Positions 32,085 to 40,691 of a stretch of 64,000 bases of DNA are shown one piece after another (within the stretch, counting starts at the first letter, position 1; each line of letters begins with the position of its first letter). Source of the DNA: Muricauda sp. MAR_2010_75. Its GTDB lineage: Bacteria; Bacteroidota; Bacteroidia; Flavobacteriales; Flavobacteriaceae. Made by a program: the position numbers and the translations under genes. Below the pieces are notes generated by a model. The model worked only from the letters and a program-made list of their open reading frames with translations, did no database searches and was not told the DNA's origin. The stretch is from contig NZ_JQNJ01000001.1 of NCBI RefSeq assembly GCF_000745185.1, positions 1,511,501-1,575,500 on the forward strand. Reading direction: 5' to 3'.

Positions 32085-33632
32085 TTACCTAATAAAAATA
32101 GAAAGGACAGTTGAATCCCCAGCTCCTTCTGTAAGTTCAAGTTCCAGAGGATTTCCATTTTTCCAAACAACGGCATATAAATTTTCACCTAGAAGTTCTA
32201 AACCTCCCACATAAACATCTTCATCATAAACGTATACTGAGGAAGCACCAGAACCCATGGAACCCATGTTAGTTGGTGTCCCATTTTTCCAAACTACCGC
32301 TTGTTGGAATGTTTCTTGACCTTCATAATAGCTGCCAGCTACATAAACATCTTGACCCATAACGAATATTGATTGAGCATCTGCATTTTGTGAACCATCA
32401 GACAAATTTGTGACCATTCCATTTTTCCAATACTTGGCGACCCAAATTCCGTTGTCATTTTCCTCATAACCTGCCACATAGATATCTGAACCTACCGCAT
32501 AAACCGAATATGCTCTACCGTGATACGTTTCATCGGTCAAATCAATTTGTGTATTATCTTCCCATAATTTTGGGGTTCCATTTTCATGTTGTACACTCTC
32601 CTCATAACCTGCAGTATAAATGCCAGTGGCGTTGACAAATATTTCAGACGCTAGGGCCCCTTCTACACTATCATCCGTTAAGGCACCAAATAAACTTCCA
32701 TTTTTCCAAATGTTGGCTATAGCAGTATCATTTTCATTGGTTTCACTACCTACCACATAAATATTTCCTTCAAAAACATAAATTGAATGCGCCACACCAA
32801 AGTTGCTCGAATCTGTAAGGGTGTATAAATGTTCTCCGTTTTTCCAAACTTGGGCAGTAGGGATATCATTTTCACCTAACACAATGCCGCATGCGTAAAT
32901 ATCACTTCCATCCACGAATACCGATGTTGCCGCACCAAATGCAGTACCATCGGTTAAATTTGTAGCAACTCCATTTTTCCAAATTTTAGCAACGGCTATA
33001 CCATTAATTTCCTCATATCCCACGGCAAAAACACTTGGGCTTACGTTTACAATACAATTAGTGCTTACCTCTTCGCTTATAAAAGCATTGATAAAGGTGC
33101 TTCCTTCTGAAACACCAGTAATTGTGCCGTTTTCATCCACAATAACCACACTTTCATCATCCGAACTCCAAACAATATCGTTGGCGCTAACATCACCTGT
33201 AAGTGTGAATGCTAGTGTCTCGGTGTCCAAGCTAAATAGGTCCACTATATTTTTATTAAGGGCAATCCCACCATCAATCGCTTTTTCTTCGGTCACCGTA
33301 AAAGTACCTCCCGTATCTGTTTTTCCACCAACGGTAACACTAATGTTCCCTGAGACGGCTCCTTCGGGGACTGTGATAAAGATTTCAGTGGCCGAGGTAC
33401 TGGTGACCGTTGCTGTGATATTTCCAATCTTTACGGTGTTGGCGGCTTTGGTGGCGCCAAAATTTGATCCCTGAATCCAAATAGTGGTACCCACAATTCC
33501 TTCAGTAGGACTAAAGCTGTTGATTTTAGGCCCTTGTTGCGTGGGTTCATTGGGGCCATTTTCTTTTGAACAGGAAAGGATGGTCAGTCCCATACAAAAC
33601 ACGATTGATGCTAAAAACGCAATTTTTTTCAT
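32085..33632 (-). CDS. Lipoprotein with IPT/TIG, BIG2 and seven-repeat propeller
   Basis: This 515-residue lipoprotein has C21 in its lipobox (LTILSCSKEN). An IPT/TIG domain (about 35-115) begins PKINSFSPTEGIVGTTIWIQG. A BIG2-like Ig domain (about 125-200) follows with WSSDDESVVIVDENGTITGVSEGSTFI. Seven repeats of about 44 residues, each with (V/I)YVAGYE, a WKNG turn, LTDG and a SV(F/Y)V strand, should close a seven-bladed propeller. The chosen start 33632 gives the signal peptide; the frame upstream is leader. It is a tandem paralogue of the next gene on the same strand. Confidence 0.85.
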   Translation of the reverse strand: MKKIAFLASIVFCMGLTILSCSKENGPNEPTQQGPKINSFSPTEGIVGTTIWIQGSNFGATKAANTVKIGNITATVTSTSATEIFITVPEGAVSGNISVTVGGKTDTGGTFTVTEEKAIDGGIALNKNIVDLFSLDTETLAFTLTGDVSANDIVWSSDDESVVIVDENGTITGVSEGSTFINAFISEEVSTNCIVNVSPSVFAVGYEEINGIAVAKIWKNGVATNLTDGTAFGAATSVFVDGSDIYACGIVLGENDIPTAQVWKNGEHLYTLTDSSNFGVAHSIYVFEGNIYVVGSETNENDTAIANIWKNGSLFGALTDDSVEGALASEIFVNATGIYTAGYEESVQHENGTPKLWEDNTQIDLTDETYHGRAYSVYAVGSDIYVAGYEENDNGIWVAKYWKNGMVTNLSDGSQNADAQSIFVMGQDVYVAGSYYEGQETFQQAVVWKNGTPTNMGSMGSGASSVYVYDEDVYVGGLELLGENLYAVVWKNGNPLELELTEGAGDSTVLSIFIR

Positions 33633-33771
33633 GATTGGACTTTTATGGTTAAGTAATCCAATTAACTGTAAATAAAGGGTATAGAGGGAAGTGAATTTAT
33701 GTATGCCCTGTTTGGGTTGACGTAACTGATTATAACGTTTTGCTATGTAGGACAAACCCTTCGTAAATCAA

Positions 33772-33795
33772 AAATCCCGACCATGGTCGGGATTT
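33772..33795 (-). terminator. Terminator between the two paralogous lipoprotein genes
   Basis: A perfect 24-bp palindrome centred at 33783/33784 (arms AAATCCCGACCA) lies 28 bases after the gene ending at 33823. T-rich sequence on both sides allows bidirectional action. Confidence 0.85.
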
Positions 33796-33822
33796 CTTTT
33801 GTTTCGGTGATTAATGGTTATA

Positions 33823-35379
33823 TTATTTTACAAAAACAGAGGTTCCAAATCCAGCTCCAAGGTCAGTTTGCACACCATTCACCCAAAGTTTTGCCATATA
33901 AACTCCATTTTCAATCTGATATCCAGCCAAATAGACATCTGAGTCATATAAGAATACAGAACGAGCTGATGAAGGACCCATTCCACCATCGGCCAATGCG
34001 GTCGGTGAACCATTTGTCCACAAGGTGGCGAATGATTGATTTTGGGCATTTGTCTGTGCACCGGCGACAAAGATATCCGTTCCATTTCCTGTTACAGATA
34101 GTGCCGTACCTTCATTAATATTGGTAAGCGCTACGGGATTGGGTTGACTACTATCCCAAAGTAGTGCCTTAAAGCCAGCAATATCTTGTTCGCCAGCTAC
34201 ATAGGTATTTCCATTTTGTACAAATACAGAATTAGCTTGGGCTTGGGTAGAACCATCAGTTAAGCCAACGACTTGGTCGTTGAACCACAGTATGGCCGCC
34301 TTGGTTCCATTAATGGATTGACTTCCCACAACATAAACATCAGTGCCATCTACATACACATCATAGGCGTATGCGTTACTGGAACCATCAGAAACTATAT
34401 TGGCCATTTGGTCTATCCATAACATAGCATCCCTTGTACCATTGTGGAGCTCATAACCTGCCACAAAGCTAGTCCCATTTTCGTTAATAAAAATGGATTG
34501 CGCTTCAGCTTCATTTGCTGGGTTGGAAAGTATGGTGGCCTTAATATTTTCACCGTCTGGTTCCCATAACATGGCAACTTTAACTCCATTGACGAATTCA
34601 TAACCAACTACGTGAACTATTCCGTTGTCGTCCACAAAGACTGAATGTGCCCTTGCGTTGTTGGTTCCATCGGTAAGATTATGCGCTTCGCCATTCTTCC
34701 ATAAAACAGCAACAACATTATTCCCAGAAAGGTCAAAACCAGCTACATACACATTGGGAACAACCGTTACAGTGGCATTTGAAGAGGACTGGGCCAAAGA
34801 GGCGGTGATTGTGGCCGTACCTACACTTACTGCAGTAACGTTTCCATCTTGGTCCACGGTGGCCACTGTCTCATTGTCCGAGGTCCAACTAACGGTAAGT
34901 CCATCAGCATTTGTAGTGGCCGCAGTGAGGATTTCGGTGTCCCCTACGAACAGTTCCAGCAATTCCTTTTGGAGAACAACGGTAGGGGAATCTGGCTCAG
35001 GCTCCACATCTTCAACGGTAATGGTAACGTTCGCATATTTACCCACAATACCATCGTGGGCCCTTACGATGATGGTATGTTCTTCGACGGATTCAAAATC
35101 AAGATTTTTTCCTTGTTTTAGACTTAAATCGCCTAATAATGAAATTTCGAAAAGATCAGAATCATCTTTATGGATGCTAAAAGTGATTTTGTGATTTTCC
35201 ACATCATCAGCTCTTACTGTTTCTATGATGTCCGTGTCGCTGATGTCTTCCCTTGCACTAAAGCTTTGATCATTAATTACAGGAGGGGTATTCAAATAGA
35301 CAGAGCCCGGTTCGTCGGGACCGCATGACCATAGGGCGACCATGGCAAAAACTCCCCAGAAAAGATTTCTAATTTTCAT
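33823..35379 (-). CDS. Lipoprotein with cadherin-like, BIG2 and seven-repeat propeller
   Basis: This 518-residue lipoprotein starts MKIRNLFWGVFAMVALWSCG with C19 as lipid site. A cadherin-like domain (about 30-130) shows FSAREDISDTD, DLSLKQGKNLDFE and VRAHDG. A BIG2 domain (about 135-210) has WTSDNETVATVDQDGNVTAV. Seven repeats follow, each with (V)YVAGYE-like, LWKNG-like, LTDG and HSVFV segments. The repeats clearly share origin with those of the gene ending at 32085, but the N-terminal domain was exchanged. Confidence 0.85.
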   Translation of the reverse strand: MKIRNLFWGVFAMVALWSCGPDEPGSVYLNTPPVINDQSFSAREDISDTDIIETVRADDVENHKITFSIHKDDSDLFEISLLGDLSLKQGKNLDFESVEEHTIIVRAHDGIVGKYANVTITVEDVEPEPDSPTVVLQKELLELFVGDTEILTAATTNADGLTVSWTSDNETVATVDQDGNVTAVSVGTATITASLAQSSSNATVTVVPNVYVAGFDLSGNNVVAVLWKNGEAHNLTDGTNNARAHSVFVDDNGIVHVVGYEFVNGVKVAMLWEPDGENIKATILSNPANEAEAQSIFINENGTSFVAGYELHNGTRDAMLWIDQMANIVSDGSSNAYAYDVYVDGTDVYVVGSQSINGTKAAILWFNDQVVGLTDGSTQAQANSVFVQNGNTYVAGEQDIAGFKALLWDSSQPNPVALTNINEGTALSVTGNGTDIFVAGAQTNAQNQSFATLWTNGSPTALADGGMGPSSARSVFLYDSDVYLAGYQIENGVYMAKLWVNGVQTDLGAGFGTSVFVK

Positions 35380-35586
35380 TTTTCTTTTTTTTGGGTTAAT
35401 ACAAAGCAAGATGGGGCATTATTATATGTTTCAAGGAGGTGATCTTACCTATACCATGTATGGGTTTATGGATGATGCTTTTGAATAAAAGCGCGAAGGA
35501 TTTTTCTGAGTGAAATCGGCATTTATCGTCACAGGGCTTTCTCTCCAGGATTGGTTTTTTTAGGTCTATAAAATGGTGACATTTCT

Positions 35587-35594
35587 TACTTTTG
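35587..35594 (+). promoter_or_regulatory. -7 promoter element TActTTTG of the DUF3078 gene
   Basis: This is a perfect -7 match 25 bases before the start codon at 35620. Confidence 0.6.
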
Positions 35595-35619
35595 GGGTCT
35601 AAACTCTAAACCTCATACT

Positions 35620-36552
35620 ATGAAAAAAATACTTATAACTGCAGGGATGTTCTTTGCTTTTGTTTCAGCGCAGGCACAGACCGCTGAAGAAATCAAAGCT
35701 GAGATGGCTCCAAAAAAAGATTCTATTGCAGCCATTCAAGGTCGGGTTGATGCGCTTCAGGCCCAATTGGATGCTCTTCCAGGTTGGAAAATAGGGGCTT
35801 TTGGTACTATTGGCGGGAGCCTCTCCAATTTTAACAATTGGTTTGCCCAAGGCATTCCCAATAACTCTTCAGGAAACATTGGTTTTACGGTAAATGCTTA
35901 TGCCAATTTGCAGGAAAAGAAGTTCTTTTGGAGAAATGCGGCCAACCTTAATCTTACTTGGGTGAAGCTGGATGATAAGGATGACCCCACTGATGATGAT
36001 AGCTTCAGGCAGGCTACGGATGTGTTCAATATTTCTTCGCTTTATGGTAGAAAGGTGAGTGAAAAATTTGCCATTTCTGCTCTGGCGGAATACAGAACCA
36101 CCATTTTGAGCAACTTTAATGATCCCGGGTACTTGGATTTGGGCATTGGTGCCACGTGGACACCGATTACGGATTTGGTAGTGGTCATGCACCCGTTGAA
36201 CTACAACTTTGTGTTCAGTAGTGAGGATACCATTTTTGAGTCTTCCATGGGTGCCAAGATTTTGGCCGATTACACCAAAAAAATAGGAGCTGTCAATTTT
36301 AAGAGTAACCTTTCCTTATTCCAAAGTTATAAGAGTGGTGATTTGAGCAACTGGACCTGGACCAACTCATTCTCATATACATTATGGAAAATGATTGGGG
36401 TTGGTTTTGATTTTGGTCTGAGAAACAACAAACAGGAAACCTTAAACTACATTGTCAACAACGCACCCACTCCAGACCCAACCGCCACATTTGATACCAT
36501 TGACAATGAATTACAAACGTACTGGACCTTGGGATTGAGTTATAAGTTTTAA
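35620..36552 (+). CDS. DUF3078 family outer membrane protein
   Basis: This 310-residue exported protein has a signal peptide ending SAQAQ. A short helical stretch (EEIKAEMAPKKDSIAAIQGRVDALQAQL) precedes the DUF3078 beta-barrel-like domain with GTIGGSLSNFNNWFAQG and alternating aromatic strands to the terminal LSYKF, an outer membrane barrel ending. DUF3078 proteins are found in most Bacteroidota; the function is unknown. A dispersed repeat and terminator follow. Confidence 0.9.
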   Translation: MKKILITAGMFFAFVSAQAQTAEEIKAEMAPKKDSIAAIQGRVDALQAQLDALPGWKIGAFGTIGGSLSNFNNWFAQGIPNNSSGNIGFTVNAYANLQEKKFFWRNAANLNLTWVKLDDKDDPTDDDSFRQATDVFNISSLYGRKVSEKFAISALAEYRTTILSNFNDPGYLDLGIGATWTPITDLVVVMHPLNYNFVFSSEDTIFESSMGAKILADYTKKIGAVNFKSNLSLFQSYKSGDLSNWTWTNSFSYTLWKMIGVGFDFGLRNNKQETLNYIVNNAPTPDPTATFDTIDNELQTYWTLGLSYKF

Positions 36553-36611
36553 TTTGTTTTACACGCCTGCCTGCTGTAGGTAGGAATAACGCAAAAGAAC
36601 TACGGTATGTT

Positions 36612-36635
36612 ACATTGAGCGCAGTCGAAATGTGA
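36612..36635. repeat. Dispersed 'gagcgcagtcgaa' repeat copy
   Basis: ACATTGAGCGCAGTCGAAATGT belongs to the same family as copies at 17604, 27134 and 27170. The ends ACATT and AATGT make it a small dyad. It lies in an intergenic space upstream of a terminator. Confidence 0.6.
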
Positions 36636-36663
36636 TAGATAAACTATCAGTAATCTAACAAAA

Positions 36664-36690
36664 AACGCCCTCAAACCTGAGGGCGTTCTT
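36664..36690 (+). terminator. Terminator after the DUF3078 gene
   Basis: AACGCCCTC (36664-36672) pairs with GAGGGCGTT (36679-36687) around the loop AAACCT. A-rich sequence lies upstream and CTT follows. Confidence 0.85.
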
Positions 36691-37067
36691 GTGGGGTGCA
36701 ATATGATTTTTACCTGTTTTTAAGTCCATGGTCAAAGTAGGTTAAGATCATAAGATAAGAGTAAGACACTAAAGGCTTAAAAACAGTTTGAAAGTAGTTT
36801 TTCTGTGGTTATACCCTAAATTTTTGTTGTGAACTGTTCAAAATATGTGGTGGCGAGACATCTTCAGGCGGTTCATCGATAAATAAAACACCTTGACCTC
36901 AACCAAAATAATAGCTTTTGATTCTTGCATGTCAGCATTTGGAACCCCAATGTTAGTTCTTGGCCATTACAAAAGGTATTCTTGCTGTGTGCTATGTTAG
37001 ACACGAATCAAAAAATGGTAATAGCAACAAAGACAATATATTAAGACCTTATTTCTTACATTTAAAG

Positions 37068-39878
37068 GTGACATTGCGCTGTTTCATAACCCTATTTCTG
37101 GTTTCGATGAGTCTGTATCCACAATCGAGGCTGGATTCCCTTTTGCCCAAATTGCCAACCATGAAAGAGGACAGCACTAAGGTACAGGCCTATTTGGATG
37201 TAGCTTGGGATTTACTGCGTAAAGATGTCCAAACCACTTTTCAATATGCAGATTCAGCGGCCATGCTTGCCAAAAAACTGGGTTTGCCCTATAAATTGAC
37301 ACGTGCCAAACGGACCAAGAGTTTTGCCTTGACCGGGATGGGCAAATATGCAGAGGCCGAAATCTTTCTCCAAGAAGCTATGGATGGCTTTGTTTCAGAA
37401 GACAATCAAACCATGATTTTGGACACCCAAATAGAATTTGGTTGGTTGAAATGGCAACAAGATTTGCTGGAAGAGTCAACGGCTTATTTTGTTGGGGGAC
37501 TGCCTTTGGCCAAAGAACTTAAGGATCAGCAGCGGGAGGCGCGTATCCACAATCATTTGGGAGGCATCTACAGGGTGCAAAAGCAATATAATAAATCCAT
37601 TGAGCACTATACCTTGGCACTGAACCTTGTGGAAGCTCTGGATTTTGTACCGGGAATTTCTGCCTGCCTTTCCAATTTGTCCGCGGCATATAGGGACATC
37701 AAGGATTATGAAAAAGCGCTTGAATATGCGAACCGAGCTCTAGCTTTTAAAGAAGAACAGGGAGATGATTTGGGAGCGGGGAGAGCGTTGAACAACATTG
37801 GGCTTATTTATAAGGACACCCAGGTTTTTGACAAGGCTGAACAGGCTTTTCAACAAGCGTATAACATCGCTGATAAAGTGGGGGATCAAAAGTTGATTTC
37901 CCATGTGGAACACAATCAGATGGTTCTAGCATTCTCCAAAAAGGAATATCCCCGCAGCATAATGCTTGGTGAAAAAATATTGAGTGGTACACAGGCACTG
38001 AGTGACATTGAGATGGTCACGGATTTGTACAAGCACCTCTCCAAGGCCCATGCTGAAATGGGGAATTATCCCGAAGCCTATCGTTATGCAGTGAAGGAAC
38101 AGGAGTTTTCAGATAGTTTGTACAATAAGAACTTGGCCACCATTACCAACGACATTGAGGCCAAATATCAGAATGAACAAAAGACCAAAGAAATTGCCTT
38201 ACTCGCTTCTGAAAAAGAACTTCAAGACCTGCAATTGACACAGCGCATAAAGGAACGCAACGTAATCATTGTTTTTGCGACACTGGCTTTTTTACTCGCT
38301 TTATTGCTTTACAATCAATATCGAATCAAGCAGAAATCCAATAAAGAGCTGCATAAATTGGATGAACTCAAATCCAATTTTTTTGCCAATATATCCCATG
38401 AATTCCGAACGCCCCTTACTTTGATCAAGGGACCTATAGAACATTTGGAACAAAATCCGGATGAACAATTGGGACGGGAAGAAATCAAAATGATCCGGCG
38501 AAACACCAATAAAGTGCTGGGTTTGGTGAACCAATTGTTGGAGCTTTCCAAAATAGATCAGGGCAAACTGCAATTGGAGCCCACCGAAGGGGATGTCTAC
38601 AAATGCCTCCGGGCCGCGGCATCCTCCTTCAACTCACATGCGGCACAACGGCATATGGACTATCGGGTACGGATTCCGAAGGAAACTCTTTGGGCGGCCT
38701 ATGATCGGGACAAATTGGAAAAGGTGGTCTACAATCTTTTGAGCAATGCCTTTAAATTTAGTGAGGACGGTGAAATGGTTGCTTTTGCGGCCCATTATCA
38801 AAATGATGAACTGACCATTCAGGTGTCCGATTCCGGAAAAGGCATTTCTGAAGACAAGCTGCCTTTTATTTTTGACCGATTTTATCAGGTGGACTACAGT
38901 TCAACCAAGGAAAGTGGTGGATCCGGCATTGGGCTGTCCCTCTCCAAAGATCTTATTGAGTTGATGGATGGGACCATTACCGTTTCCAGCGAAGCAGGGA
39001 AAGGCACCTTTTTTAAGGTGCAGTTGCCTTTGGAACGGATTAAGACACGGCATTTGGTTTCTGATAATGGTGCTGTCGATGTAAAAACGGAACCGCCCAA
39101 ACCTTTTCAACTTGCCCGAACGGATAAACGGAATCTCTCCGAAATCCTCTTGATTGAGGACAACGAGGACATGCGGCAGTTCATAAAGGGTCAATTGGTA
39201 AAGGAATATCGGGTTTTGGAAGCCATCAATGGCGAAAAAGGATTGGGAATGGCCATAGCCAAGGTTCCAGACCTTATTATTACGGACTTGATGATGCCAA
39301 AAATGGATGGGATTGAGCTCTGTAAAAAACTAAAGACCGATGTACGGACCAGCCATATCCCCGTAATTATGCTCACGGCCCGGGCAGGAATCGAAAATAA
39401 AATTGAGGGACTGGAAACGGGAGCCGATGATTATTTGACCAAACCCTTTGATGCGAAAGAACTTATGGTGCGCATCAAGAACCTGATAACACAACGGAAA
39501 CGGCTCAGGAACCATTTTGGCACTAATAATCCTGTGGTTGACCCAGCAAAGGTGACCACTACCTCATTGGACAAAAAATTTCTGGAAAGGGTACTGGACC
39601 TGTTGGAAAAGGAACATTCCAATGCTGAGTTTGGTGTTCCGCAAATGCAGGAAACCTTGGCCATGAGCAAAACGCAACTGCACCGAAAACTCAAAGCACT
39701 CACTAATGAGTCCCCTGGGGAATTACTGCGGAATTTCAGACTAAAAAGGGCTGCCCAATTACTCTCACAAGAAGCAGATACCGTTACTCAAGTGGCTTAT
39801 CAAGTTGGGTTCAATAACCTGTCCTATTTTGCCAAATGCTTTAAGGAAATGTTCGGTGTTTCCCCTTCATCTTACTGA
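37068..39878 (+). CDS. Hybrid two-component sensor/regulator with TPR, HisKA, REC and AraC domains
   Basis: This protein of about 936 residues starts with a probable GTG at 37068 that begins a signal-like segment (VTLRCFITLFLVSM). The frame extends upstream to a TTG at 36960, and no better ATG exists. TPR repeats occupy about 25-365 in the periplasm, then one membrane helix near 400-420 (NVIIVFATLAFLLALLL). A histidine kinase core follows: H444 in NISHEFRTPL, then an N-box and G-boxes. The receiver domain has D740 in ITDLMMP and K792. The C-terminal AraC HTH ends at FGVSPSSY. The layout differs from propeller-type hybrids that sense glycans; here the sensor is TPR. Confidence 0.88.
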   Translation: MTLRCFITLFLVSMSLYPQSRLDSLLPKLPTMKEDSTKVQAYLDVAWDLLRKDVQTTFQYADSAAMLAKKLGLPYKLTRAKRTKSFALTGMGKYAEAEIFLQEAMDGFVSEDNQTMILDTQIEFGWLKWQQDLLEESTAYFVGGLPLAKELKDQQREARIHNHLGGIYRVQKQYNKSIEHYTLALNLVEALDFVPGISACLSNLSAAYRDIKDYEKALEYANRALAFKEEQGDDLGAGRALNNIGLIYKDTQVFDKAEQAFQQAYNIADKVGDQKLISHVEHNQMVLAFSKKEYPRSIMLGEKILSGTQALSDIEMVTDLYKHLSKAHAEMGNYPEAYRYAVKEQEFSDSLYNKNLATITNDIEAKYQNEQKTKEIALLASEKELQDLQLTQRIKERNVIIVFATLAFLLALLLYNQYRIKQKSNKELHKLDELKSNFFANISHEFRTPLTLIKGPIEHLEQNPDEQLGREEIKMIRRNTNKVLGLVNQLLELSKIDQGKLQLEPTEGDVYKCLRAAASSFNSHAAQRHMDYRVRIPKETLWAAYDRDKLEKVVYNLLSNAFKFSEDGEMVAFAAHYQNDELTIQVSDSGKGISEDKLPFIFDRFYQVDYSSTKESGGSGIGLSLSKDLIELMDGTITVSSEAGKGTFFKVQLPLERIKTRHLVSDNGAVDVKTEPPKPFQLARTDKRNLSEILLIEDNEDMRQFIKGQLVKEYRVLEAINGEKGLGMAIAKVPDLIITDLMMPKMDGIELCKKLKTDVRTSHIPVIMLTARAGIENKIEGLETGADDYLTKPFDAKELMVRIKNLITQRKRLRNHFGTNNPVVDPAKVTTTSLDKKFLERVLDLLEKEHSNAEFGVPQMQETLAMSKTQLHRKLKALTNESPGELLRNFRLKRAAQLLSQEADTVTQVAYQVGFNNLSYFAKCFKEMFGVSPSSY

Positions 39879-39899
39879 TTTGTTCCCTTAAACCAGTTA

Positions 39900-39938
39900 C
39901 TGGCACTCTACTGTCAGTATCTGGCACTCCACTGTCAG
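39900..39938. repeat. 21-bp-spaced tandem repeat upstream of the barrel-protein gene
   Basis: CTGGCACTCTACTGTCAG (39900-39917) and CTGGCACTCCACTGTCAG (39921-39938) differ at one position. Each contains a CTGgCA...TGtCAG dyad. The second copy ends 20 bases before the -7 element at 39959 and fills the -33 place. Two copies two helical turns apart suit dimeric HTH activators such as the AraC output domain encoded just upstream. Confidence 0.7.
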
Positions 39939-39958
39939 CTTAAATTGACCCGAACGGC

Positions 39959-39966
39959 TAGTTTTG
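39959..39966 (+). promoter_or_regulatory. -7 promoter element TAgtTTTG of the barrel-protein gene
   Basis: This is a perfect -7 match with no -33 TTG. It is preceded by the tandem operator-like repeats, and the start codon is at 40009. Confidence 0.6.
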
Positions 39967-40008
39967 GATTGATTCCAAAGTACCCCGCCATTTTTAATCG
40001 TAAAACAT

Positions 40009-40581
40009 ATGATGATGAAAAAACTGATTCTTATTACAACAGTCTTGGTGTTGCCTTTTTCAATGGTGCGCGCGCAAGATGTAACCTTTGGGGCCAAGGC
40101 AGGGCTCAATTTATCAACCATTCAGCCAGATTTGGCTGATCCGGCAACGCGGACTTCCTTTCATTTGGGAGGTGTTGCAGAAATTTCGCTAACAGATGAT
40201 TTTTCCATTCAACCCGAATTGTTGTTCTCTTCTCAGGGGGTCAAAGATGAATCGGATGATGACGAGCAAGTAATTCTAAATTATTTGACCCTTCCCATTA
40301 TGGCCAAATACTATGTGGTGGATAACCTTAGTATTGAAGGAGGGCCACAAATTGGGATTTTATTGAAGGCTGAGGTTGAAGATGATGGGGAAACCATTGA
40401 CATTAAGGACAATACAAAATCAACAGATATTGGTTTTGCACTGGGGTTGGGCTACAAATTGGAGAACGGAATCAATTTTGGCGCTCGATACTTTTTCGGT
40501 TCTGACATCAACGATATCAGCGAAGACCCCGACAAGATCAAGAACCGGGTCATCCAAATATCCATTGGTTATTTCTTTTGA
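40009..40581 (+). CDS. Outer membrane beta-barrel protein (PorT/OMP_b-brl_2 type)
   Basis: This 190-residue exported barrel protein has a signal peptide ending MVRAQ. Strands follow such as VTFGAKAGLNLSTI, IQPELLFSSQGVK, GGPQIGILLKAEVE and NFGARYFFGSDIND, ending in IQISIGYFF, the aromatic C-terminus of an outer membrane barrel. It lies 130 bases after the two-component regulator gene on the same strand and is a probable target of it. Confidence 0.85.
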   Translation: MMMKKLILITTVLVLPFSMVRAQDVTFGAKAGLNLSTIQPDLADPATRTSFHLGGVAEISLTDDFSIQPELLFSSQGVKDESDDDEQVILNYLTLPIMAKYYVVDNLSIEGGPQIGILLKAEVEDDGETIDIKDNTKSTDIGFALGLGYKLENGINFGARYFFGSDINDISEDPDKIKNRVIQISIGYFF

Positions 40582-40691
40582 TACGGGATATGTAAGCTAT
40601 GAACCAGGGTCACACAAAATTTTGAAGAGGTAAAAAGATGCTTGCTTCGATTCAATATGGGAGGAAGGTACCAACTGACCGTAGTATTGCA

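Larger units (their letters stand above)
36553..37067. other. Gap between DUF3078 and hybrid two-component genes
   Basis: The 515 bases contain an imperfect dyad, CCTGCCT..AGGTAGG near 36567-36585, a dispersed repeat copy (36612-36635) and a terminator (36664-36690). From about 36700 to 37067 it is AT-rich with no convincing gene. It could hold the promoter for the regulator gene. Confidence 0.5.
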
